DNA from: Cantharellus purpuraceus
Lineage: Eukaryota > Basidiomycota > Agaricomycetes > Cantharellales > Hydnaceae
NCBI GenBank assembly: GCA_025174535.1
Contig: JALBUN010000002.1
Coordinates: 366,605-430,604, forward strand
DNA length: 64,000 nt
Reading direction: 5' to 3'
In this document: in pieces, positions 18,820 to 27,576 of the stretch
Layout of the letters: the number at the start of each line of letters is the position of its first letter
Numbering within the stretch: the stretch's first letter is position 1
Position numbers and translations under genes: made by a program
Notes under the pieces: model-generated
The model's input: the letters and a program-made list of their open reading frames with translations, nothing else
Told to the model about the DNA's origin: nothing
Database searches by the model: none

Positions 18820-21480
18820 TTGATTAGAGAAGAAAGGAGGAGACAGTCATCCACTGTCTCCAATGTTCCTAAAGGAAAGGAACATGCTCAATATATGAGC
18901 ACAAGTAGAAGTAGCAATACTTCTACTAGGGAATTGTGCAGCATGGAGTGGCGTGAAACCCACAGGTCAATCGCAAGATTGACTGAACAACTCATGCATA
19001 ATCAACATGGGATGGAGAGCATTAGCGAAGCTAGTGCTCAGGCAGCTAAGATGGCTGCTGAAGCAGGGCATGCTGCCACTACTATGAGGCAGCAAATAGC
19101 AGAGCTAGGAATGATGTTAAAATCGCTCCAAGAGAACTCTGAGCGATGCAAGTCACATTGCTGAAGATCAGATTCTCGACAAGAATATGAATCCAGAGAG
19201 TCTGGACCTCCTCAGGGTGAGAGGGTCCAACCAAATGATCAGTTAGACAGAGGAAATGAAATTTTCCCAATGGAGGGAATTAGAGACCCAGTAATCCCAG
19301 TGAGGCAAGGATTACTGATCCAGATTGAAGAGGAAACTCCTCAATCTATGACAAAGGAGCTCAATCAAGAGATTGAGCTATGGAAACAACAAGAAGTTGA
19401 GGTTTCTCATAAACATAGATTAGCCCTCAAATGGAAGGCTAAACATGCAGAGTAGGAGCTTGGCCAGCTGTTTAGAGAGCAGCAGCCCCAGCAAGAGCTC
19501 AATGTGGCTGTTGATTTGAATCGACAGTTGCAACATGCGCTGAACAGTTATCAGCGCATACAAGCAGTGGGCCTCTCAGGAGACACCCACCATGAGCAAC
19601 GAGATACCCAATGGGTACCTCAAGAAGATGTTTCCCATAATAGGGAACAATCAGCACCATTGACCCTAGAAGGTCAAGGCATACTGCATCAATTGGACAC
19701 AATTGATCCTATTGATGGCATTACTCGCATGGTGCAAGTAGCCATAGTTGATTACAGAGACACAGACACAGAGAAGTCTGTACTTGCCAAGGCAGGCATT
19801 AAAGTATCACCTCCTGAGCAATACGCAGGAGGTGCAGATTTCAAAGAGTTTGAGATCTTTGTAGCAGGTATGCTACGATGGCTGAAGATGAATAATCTCC
19901 TAAGGCCATCAAGTACAAAGTTTCAGCTATTGTACTTAGGCACTCACCTTAAAGGTGAGGCCCAGGAATGGTTCTACAGGAATGTAGAACACTACAACAG
20001 GGCAGTCCAAGACTGGACCCTGGAAACTGCAATCCAAGGATTGCACTGTAGATTCCTACACACCCTGATGCATCACCATGTGTCAAATAAATTTGACTCT
20101 GTAATACAGGGTCAAAGGACCGTTCACAAATTAGTGAATGACCTAGATAAGTATGCAGGCCACATGATAATGCCACTGGACACATACACATACAGGAAGA
20201 GGTTTGTAACCGCAATGGGTGAACCTCTGAGACAAGAAGTCCTCAAAAAGGGCTTCAATGCTGAGTTTAGCAGTATCAAGCAGTTGTATGAAACTGCTCA
20301 AATGATAGAGGAAGCAACATGATACCACCATGGTATGCGATGCCCAGAGAATGCAACTAACATGTCCTCCTCAACCCATAGACCAGTAGTCAATAGAACT
20401 ACTGGTATGATGAATATGGGGAGTCAACCCACACCCCAAGGACATGTGTATACAGCTCCCAATACACACTCACAACAAATGAGTGTGTCAAGGTTGGAAC
20501 CCCATAATGGAAGCTCCAGGTCCAATTCCAATAATTACCTTTTCAAGGGTAATGTTACACACTGGTCCAATTGGGGGTCAGAGGTTCAGTTGGAGGTTTG
20601 ATCGGAGTCAGAGAAGGAATCAGGGTGCATTGTGGGGGTTGGAACGGACTTGGCTTCAGCTTATGTGCTGCACCCTCACTAATACCGGTGTCTGAGATTT
20701 TGGAGATGGAGTGCGACTTTGATAGTTAGGATCAGACTAAGAAACTAGGTGTGATTCGATATTTGAACTGGGAATGAAGTCCCCAGTTGGGCAACTTAAA
20801 TACATGTTTGAAATCTAATAATAATTACTCCAGTGATGGGTCTCCAAGGCCAATGGCCTTACATGAGTATGTCCGAGTCCAACAGGGACAGATGTCCGGG
20901 TTCCTATGGTGATGCTGATGCATCAATCGGAACCAGAGATGGATGGGTGAGGTTTGGCAGTGACAATTGGACAGATAAATGGAGATGTGATGGTTTCCAA
21001 ATGGAGTATAGATTTCATATGCATGGGGATCTGAGTGGATCAGACAGGGATCTGGGTGTTAATGAATATAGTTATAACAGGTAATTATCAATCAAAGCTA
21101 CCAGCACACATGAGTGGTGATCGATTGAACAACATTACTAGTAACGTTGTGTGCTACAAATGTGGCCAGACAGGTCACATGTGACCCAACTGCCCCAAAC
21201 TAAAGGGCAATGTAAGGTTGGCTGTGGTCCAAAAAGACATGTTCTCACACATAGTGGAGGACAATGTAGACAGATTCTCCCCAATAGAGGGAGAACATGA
21301 AGAAGCAATGGATGATCCCAAGGACCATCTAGATGGGAAAATACCAGCTATAGAAGTGGCTGATAAATGGGATGAAGAGGTTGCCCCATACAAATGGGAC
21401 GACCAAGATGATGCCCCTGAAAAGGAGGCTATGCCAATGTATCGCTCTAATGCAATATGAATTTGACCCAATGATCAAAT
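18820..21480 (+). pseudogene. gag: gag of the hairpin-rich element (broken)
   Basis: One reading frame can be followed from about 18820 with in-frame stops at 19162-19164 (TGA), 19453-19455 (TAG) and 20320-20322 (TGA), and past the inserted LTR (20553-21079) to about 21460. The first part is a charged, coiled-coil-like region (REERRRQSSTV..., QIAELGMMLKSLQENSE). The longest uninterrupted piece, 19504-20322, carries a retrotransposon capsid domain with FKEFEIFVAGMLRWLKMNNL, LKGEAQEWFYRNVEHY and YTYRKRFVTAMGEPLRQEVL. After the LTR, a CCHC knuckle follows (CYKCGQTGHM, stop, PNCPKL, near 21150). Most stops are TGA where relatives would plausibly have CGA, as expected from CpG decay. Confidence 0.75.
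20553..21079 (-). mobile_element. Solo family B LTR with target duplication ggtaa
   Basis: Complete 527-bp LTR (plus strand tgttacacactgg...gttataaca) flanked by the direct repeat ggtaa at 20548-20552 and 21080-21084. It interrupts the gag frame of the hairpin-rich element. A solo LTR with duplication is the product of LTR-LTR recombination after insertion, so this insertion is younger than the host element. Confidence 0.93.
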
Positions 21481-22200
21481 TCCACCAAAACACACCTATG
21501 CAGTGTGTTTCTGTAGTGCAACAAGATTCCCGAGAAGCAGGGAATCACAACAGCTGCATATAGCTGCTGTCAGTGTCGACAGATTGGCCAAACCTATGTA
21601 TAATCATAGGAGCCAACAGAAGTCAACAGCACAACCAGATAGACCATGCATAGACAATAAAACAATCTCTGGGTATTGGGAGATTGGTGGCTCACTGTCT
21701 ATTAGACAGTGGGAGTGAGGGGATAATGATATCCCCTGAATTTACACAAGTGACAGGTAGGAAAACCTTTGTGCTAGAGCAACCCATTGCACTGCAATTA
21801 GCGTGCATTGGGAGCAGGAGTACCAATTATGGTACTCACACTACCATAAAATTTGGTAGTCAGGACATTGAAGAATATTTCAATGTCACCAATGTTGAGT
21901 ATTACAATGTAATATTTGGTACCCCATTCCTATGAAAGCTAGGAATATGCCTGGACTTTAATGGCCCAGGCTGAATCATGATGGGAACTGAAGAAGTCCC
22001 CACCAATGAAGAGCATAATGCCAATACTCTTTGTACCCCATCATGGGGTATAAACTCAATGCGAAGAAGGAGTATTGGCATGAATAAATGACACCAAGGG
22101 GGTAACTCTAAACATGAGCTACCCACAACACAGTCCTTCCTAAAAGAAGGACTAGACTTGGTAAAGGACCCCCCAATGAAGGATTCAAATAAGAAATAGC
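21481..22200 (+). pseudogene. Protease region of the hairpin-rich element
   Basis: Plus-strand frame fragments encode an aspartic protease active site (HCLLDSGSEGIMISPEFTQV near 21690-21750) and its downstream strand (TIKFGSQDIEEYFNVTNVEY, FGTPFL near 21850-21935). Frames are broken at both ends. This stretch shows the densest inverted repeats, five consecutive stems between 21818 and 21946. Confidence 0.65.
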
Positions 22201-22984
22201 TTCATCTCATGAAGAATCAACCGATTACATGGCTGATCAGATCCCTCAGTTGAGGGACCAATGGAAAGAAAAGTATGCTGACCTATTTGGCAGCATACCC
22301 TTAGAACTTCCCCCATTTAGGGAAGTTAACCACAAGATTAATCTCATGGATCCTGACAAGTGAATATGAGAGTGGAGATGACCTAGGTTGTACCACGAAG
22401 TCCAACATTTTCTTGGACTAGTGCAGTATCTGGCTCACTATATGCCAGACATAACTGCATACACAACCCCTTTATTGGGTTGTGCTCATAATTATTGTCC
22501 ATTCTTATGGACACCACTGCTGGAGAAATGCTTTGAAAGCATCAAGCTCCTAGTGTGTAGGGCTCCAATATTGAAGCCCATCGATGCCCCAATACTATTT
22601 GGGTTATTACTGATGGCTCCAAAACTGGAGTTGGAGCCATCTATGGACAAGGAAAAGATTGGCAGACCTGTTGGCCTGCCAGATTCCTATCCAAGAAATT
22701 TAGTGCTGCACAACAGCACTATAAGACCCACAAGCACAAGACTATAGCTGTGCTCGAAGCCCTAATGAGATGGGAAGATAAGCTACTAGGATGAAAGTTT
22801 ATCCTAGTAACTGACCACAAGGGTCTTGAATACTTCAAGACCCAAAAGAACCTGTCTCCTAGACAGATTAGGTGGTGGGAGTTCTTATCTTGTTTCATCT
22901 GTATACCCTGCTCAGCATTCCTGAAGGGGAGGAGGCTGGTTGAAATAATAATCAACCATGCACACCAAGTAATTGGCCATTTTG
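22201..22984 (+). pseudogene. RT/RNase H remnant of the hairpin-rich element
   Basis: Most of the RT fingers and palm are missing. What remains starts near 22205 (ADQIPQLRDQWKEKYADLFG), jumps to a thumb/connection piece (FLGLVQYLAHYMPDITAYTT, LLEKCFESIKLLVCRAPILK) and RNase H-like sequence (TDHKGLEYFKTQKNLSPRQI near 22810-22870). No YxDD box is visible, so an internal deletion has removed the RT core. Stops and shifts are frequent. Confidence 0.6.
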
Positions 22985-23919
22985 GTTGACTAAAAACCAC
23001 AAATTACATTTGATGGCTGTACTGGTGGTCAAGCATGACCACTGATGTCGAATCATTCTGCACTTTGTGCGTGAAGTGCCAAATGAATAAAGACAGTATG
23101 AAGAAACCCACAGGGCTTCTTCATAGCTTGCCAGTACTGGAGTGGCCCTGGCAATTGATAGGTATGGACTTTATGGGTCCATTACCAAGATCAAATGACT
23201 ATGACTACCTACTGGTAGTCATAGATCGCTTCACATCGCAGGTACATATAATACCTACAAACATGCATGTAACAGCGAAAGGAGTAGCATGGCTATTCCT
23301 TAAAGAAGTTGTACACCTTCACGGTGTACCAGACTCGATCATGTCTGATTGAGATTTGAAATTCACATCTATCTTTTGGCATGAACTACAGTGGATGATG
23401 GGAGTGAAACTCCTCATGTCCACAGCACCCCATCCACAAATGAATGGAGTGACGGAACGAGCGAATCGTTCCATTGGCCAAATACTTTGTACTGTTATAC
23501 AAAGTGATCAGAAGGATTGGGCACCCAAGTGTCCAATGGTGGAGTTTGTGCTAAACTCCAACATAAGCTCAACAACGGGGTTTACTCCGTTTGAGCTTAA
23601 CCATGGGTATATGCCTAGAATAGGCATGCCCATTAACAATGACACCAAGTTCAAGGGTGTCAAACAATTTGCACAGCAGGCTCAAATGAACCTGCTAGCA
23701 GCACATGATGTGATTATAGAAAGTTGCATCATTCAGACATTTCATGCCAATAAGAAACATTGGGAAGGTCCAACCTTCCAGAAAGGTGACAAAGTCTATC
23801 TCTCAACAAAAAACTTGACTCTACCTAAGGGTAGAACCAGCAAACTAGTGCCCAGGTATATTGGGCCCTATAAAATAATCAAAGCCCATAATAAAGCTTT
23901 GATGGTGACACTGGAACTG
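22985..23919 (+). pseudogene. Integrase of the hairpin-rich element
   Basis: Plus-strand integrase with the zinc-binding Cys pair (CTLCVKCQMNKDS near 23060), the first catalytic Asp in GMDFMGPLPRSNDYDYLLVV, a stop codon in the second catalytic motif (IMSD, TGA, DLKFTS near 23345), and TAPHPQMNGVTERANRSIGQ carrying the Glu. The C-terminal domain ends in PRYIGPYKIIKA just before the family B LTR. It lacks a chromodomain in the preserved part. Confidence 0.75.
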
Positions 23920-24327
23920 TGTTATGACTATATTCATTAATGTCCAGATCCCTGTCCGATCCACTCAGATCCCCACACATATGAAATCTATACTCCATTT
24001 GGAAACCGCCATCTCCATCTACCTGTCCAATTGTCACCACCGATTCCACCCATCCATCTCCAGTTCCAATTGATGCATCAGCATCACCATAGGAACCCAG
24101 ACATCTGTCCCCATCGGACTTGGACATACTCATGTAAGGTTGTCGGCCTTGGAGACCCATCACCGGAGTCATTATTATTAGATTTCAAAATATGTATTTA
24201 AGTTGCCTGACTGGGGACTTCATTCCCCAGTGCAAATATCGAATCACGCCTAGTTCCTAAGTCCAATCCTAACTCTCTAAGTTGTACTCCATCTCCAAAA
24301 TCTCAGACACTGGTATTAGTGAGGGCA
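23920..24327 (+). mobile_element. Truncated family B LTR
   Basis: Starts TGTTATGACTATATTC directly after the integrase remnant and runs through the family B LTR until cactggtattagtgagggca, where repeat D takes over. About 130 bp of its 3' end are missing. Confidence 0.85.
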
Positions 24328-25747
24328 CTGACGAGCCAGGACGCATCGAGGACGCATATCGAACCACTCTGACAGTCCAACTCTGCCAGCATCTTTTCAT
24401 ATCAACTTTTAAATAGTGCCGCAACTCCCTCTCCACCTCAGTCTCTAATTCTAGCCATCGATCGTCACTCATGTTTCATCACCATCGATCATTATCAGCC
24501 TTCTATTCACACCAATCCTTTCATCATCATTCACATGGCTTCCCATTCTATTCCCCTCTCCAACATCGCTTCTAATAATACGTCACACTGGTCTCTGGAC
24601 ACAGAGGACTATCAAAAATATGCTGAGCTCCACGGGCATGTTAAGCCACCTCCACATGTCAAAATACTTCCAAAACTCTTTCAACATCCAAGATCCCCAC
24701 CATGTCTCTCTTATGCCATTGGCAATCCCATATTCTTTCACAATTCCGTTGAACCATATACATTCCTCGACATTTCACCTCTATATTGTAACACAGATGG
24801 AAGAGTCAAACGTGAGGTAGAATTTCAGTCACCATTGCCGACCTATCCTCCCACTTCAATCCGACTCAGGTTACATCGTGACAGGCAAAGGGACCGAATA
24901 CTCTTGGAACGGGATACCATATGGAGACGGATCACTAAGACAATAAGGAGTATTTGTTGTGGATGCTGACTGAAGTCCTCATGTGACTCAGGGTCAATTT
25001 ACCTTCGGAGCCGTAGGGAAGATGGTATTGGTGGACATTTTTATTGTTCTTTTATATGACTCACCCCTGTTTCATCTTTTAATTCATTCATACACGACTT
25101 ACTCATCCTTGTTCTATTTTTGGTTCTTTTATTACTCATCACCCCCTATTCTTACAAAGATTACCCCTATCTGTCGTTTCATTTCTCCATGATTACCCCC
25201 TTTAGTAGTTCAACTTCACACGCTTCGTCAGCTGGCTTGATCAGCATTTCTTGCATCATATTGCATCATTTGCTCCTCATATTGTGTTGTTGTGCCCTGG
25301 GGATTTGTATATAAAAGGGCGCTAGTTTTCACCTTTGGAATGAATCAACAAGTTTTCAGCCAATGCTCTAAAGTCAAAGTCCACGCTCTAAGTCTATGCT
25401 CTACGCTCTACATCACAATCCATCATCTCTACACTGAGGTAAAACACCTTGGTTCAATGATCAGATTTCCCTCCACCACCGAGAGGTTGCTTCTCTTGAA
25501 ACCAGCTTTTGTGTACCTCCCAACCGGGCTCCGCATTGTCATCCAGTCACAGAGCACGATCAGCCATCAGGACCGACCTTTAGCTCCCATCCCCATCCAA
25601 CCACAGAGCACTATCCCACTTCCCTGTTACTTATCCCTCACCCTGATTGATCTTTGGAGTGCTGAACAACTGCGTTACACACTGTCTGTTTGCTAGGACT
25701 GTTGCATGCAGGCTTATAGGATCTATTCCTTAAGCGAACCGACACCG
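24328..25747 (+). repeat. Repeat D, copy 1 (1.4 kb)
   Basis: Shares its full length with 31223-32635: both start CTGACGAGCCAGGACGC and end GCGAACCGACACCG. It contains a small ORF near the start, then T/C-rich sequence, a TATA-like box (TATATAAAAGG at 25308-25318) and a long 3' part. The layout resembles a long LTR, or the 3' end of an element comprising a last ORF plus LTR. Left flank is family B LTR and right flank is accessory gene, so this copy lies at a recombination junction. Confidence 0.75.
24535..24969 (+). CDS. Small ORF of repeat D, copy 1 (144 aa), unknown function
   Basis: Starts at ATG (MASHSIPLSNIASNNTSHW) and ends at TGA 24967-24969 with a Cys-containing tail (TIRSICCGC). Copy 2 at 31430-31858 is nearly identical, the main difference being a two-residue deletion (HNSVEPYTF against HNSPYTF). 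That length change is a multiple of three, so the frame has been kept. It shares the W-S-x-D, PPP-x-V, IG-x-P-x-F and PY-x-F motifs with the third ORF of Element 1. No known domain is recognised. Confidence 0.55.
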   Translation: MASHSIPLSNIASNNTSHWSLDTEDYQKYAELHGHVKPPPHVKILPKLFQHPRSPPCLSYAIGNPIFFHNSVEPYTFLDISPLYCNTDGRVKREVEFQSPLPTYPPTSIRLRLHRDRQRDRILLERDTIWRRITKTIRSICCGC

Positions 25748-27037
25748 CCCCTCCTTGTACCACTAGTCAGGGCTTGACGCTCCGACTCCAGGGATCGAAC
25801 TTCCCATTGACCCTACACCCTCCTTTCCGACCCCAACAATGATCACAGGACCAAAGGCGGCGAGTTGGGCCGGTAGGCCACACACACTCCACGCCTGCAT
25901 CACAACACAAGTCACAAATTACACCAGCCTGCCGAATGGCTCCGTTGGAGCCAGAGCCTTGGGTGGTCCACTCCTTCTCAACATGGCCTCCAAGTGTTCC
26001 CTCTCCTCCTCCTTGTCCTGCTGTTCAGCTGCCGCCTTCTCCATCTCATGCTTGCGAAGCTGGATTGCTGACATAGCGACATGCAGCTCCTTCTTACGGG
26101 TTGCCAACACGCAACTCTCTGCCTTGCACCATATGACCCTCTGATCCACCTCCCGCTTCTCCATATCAGCACTCAGGTGCGCCTTCAATGAAAAGATCGT
26201 GACCTTGAGGTTCTTCTTGGTGGTAGCAGCATAAAGCTCTGCTCAATTTTGAGCCTCGACCGCTACCCAAGCCATCTCCTCGTAACAATTCGAGGTTGGA
26301 TCCAGCTCTGCATCCGTCCCCACATCCACGCCTGCCTTGGGCTCTGCATTGGCTTTGAGCTCCATATTGGCATTGGGATCTGCCTCCACCTCCACCCTCT
26401 CCACCTCGCCGCTTCATCTTCCTCAGCCACCCCCAACCCAAATAATGGCCGTGACCGCGGACGTAACAACAAGTCCACCATAGGGACAGTTGTCGGACGA
26501 GTTGTCTCCATCCATGTAATGGAGATGGTGGCGACCTCAGGGGTCCCTGCCCGTATTGGCACACTTGGACTTCCTGGGTGGCTCACTTGGCTTTCGCTTC
26601 CTCCTCTTTCCATCTCCATTCCATCTCTGCCTCCTCCTTCTGTCTTCCTCCTTCCGTCTCCGTTCCACCTCCTCTTCCTCCTTCTGTCTCTGTTCCGCCT
26701 CCTCCTCCTCCTTCCGTCTCCATTCCACCTCCTCCTCCTCCTTCCATCTCCATTCCGCCTCCTCCTCCTCCTTCCATCTCCGTTCCTCCTCCTCCTCCTC
26801 CTTCCGTCTCCATTCCACCTCCTCCTCCTCTTTCTGTCGGGCCAAGAGCAACTGCTCAAGCTCAGCCACGCTCATGCTTGCCAAAGGGTTTGACATTGCT
26901 GAGGATAACACCTCAATCATGCCCCTCCTTTTATATGTCTCCAGATCCCCAGTATAACTCCGACTGCACCCAACCGTCTCACCTACTCAATCCACGGACA
27001 TGAGGCCTCAAAGGCTCAGCCTTAAATGGAGAGATAC
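25748..27037 (-). pseudogene. Accessory gene of family B, copy truncated at its 3' end
   Basis: Minus-strand gene remnant. The N terminus (from about 26920) reads MIEVLSSAMSNPLASMSVAE and continues into a long Glu/Arg/Lys/Trp-rich coiled-coil repeat. Towards 25900 it carries EKREVDQRVIWCKAE, MEKAAAEQQDKEEEREHLEA and the six-cysteine cluster CDLCCDAGVEC...CDHCWG..GGC (spacing C-x2-C-x6-C-x12-C-x2-C-x6-C, 25806-25918). The C-terminal part is lost where repeat D begins. The reading frame shifts more than once, so this copy is decayed. The family B LTR starts at 27038, just upstream of the gene, so the gene points away from the LTR into the element. Confidence 0.6.
26600..26850. repeat. Degenerate CCTCC/TTCC repeat in the accessory gene
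   Basis: Imperfect 18-30 bp units of the type cctcctcctcctccttcc(a/g)tctcc. On the minus strand they encode EEEE-x-E-W/R-R-x-K units of the coiled coil. All six frames stay open here because of the low complexity. Confidence 0.7.
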
Positions 27038-27576
27038 TGTTATGACTATATTCATTAACGCCCAGATCCCCATCCAATCCACTCAGATCCCCATGCATAT
27101 GAAATCTATACTCCATTTGGAAACCATCATGTCTCCCTCTACCTGTCCGATTGTCACTGCTGATTCCGCCCATCCGTCTCTGGTTCCAATTGATGCATCA
27201 GCATCACCATAGGAACCTGGACATCCATCCCCGTCAGACTTGGACATATTCATGTAAGGCTGTTGGCCTCAGAGACCCATCACTGGAGTAATTATTATTA
27301 GATTTCAAATATGTATTTAAGTTGCCCAACTGGGGACTTCATTCCCCAGTTCAAATATTGAATCACGCCTAGTTCCTAAGTCCAATCCTAACTCTCTAAG
27401 TCATACTCTGTCTCTGAAATCTCAGACACCGGTATTAGTGAGGGTGCAGCACATAAGCTGAAGCCAAGTCCGTTCTGACCCCCATGACGTAGTCGACTCC
27501 TTCTCCAACTCCAACCAAACCTCCAACCAAACCTCTGACCCAATCTCCAACCCCCAATCGGACCTAGTGCATAACA
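27038..27576 (+). mobile_element. Family B LTR (539 bp)
   Basis: Complete LTR from tgttatgactatattc to gtgcataaca. It lies between the accessory gene copy on its left and a family B pol on its right. It is therefore both the 3' LTR of the left element and the 5' LTR of the right one, as in a tandem array. Confidence 0.9.

Larger units (their letters stand above)
18127..23919 (+). mobile_element. Gypsy-like element packed with short inverted repeats
   Basis: Plus-strand gag-pol retroelement with a leader (18127 to about 18819), gag with capsid domain and CCHC knuckle, protease, an RNase H remnant and integrase. A solo family B LTR interrupts gag, and another family B LTR cuts off the 3' end at 23920, so no LTR pair is visible. 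Its DNA is remarkable: short perfect inverted repeats follow one another almost without gap over the whole length, inside coding sequence as well as in the leader. Examples are AAGTACC/GGTACTT at 18131-18147, a 22-bp loopless palindrome at 18413-18434 and GGGTCTTGAA/TTCAAGACCC at 22821-22843. A short fragment of a similar element lies at 40793-41105. Confidence 0.8.

Noticed and set aside
19162..21183. In-frame TGA codons in gag of the hairpin element as possible recoding (for example selenocysteine)
   Set aside because: The TGAs fit CGA decay, TAG also occurs, and other dead elements here show the same pattern.
26263..26957. Several long overlapping open frames on both strands (Arg-, Gly-, Leu- and Pro-rich)
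   Set aside because: They are shadows of the low-complexity CCTCC repeat. Only the minus-strand frame with Glu/Arg/Lys matches the accessory protein.
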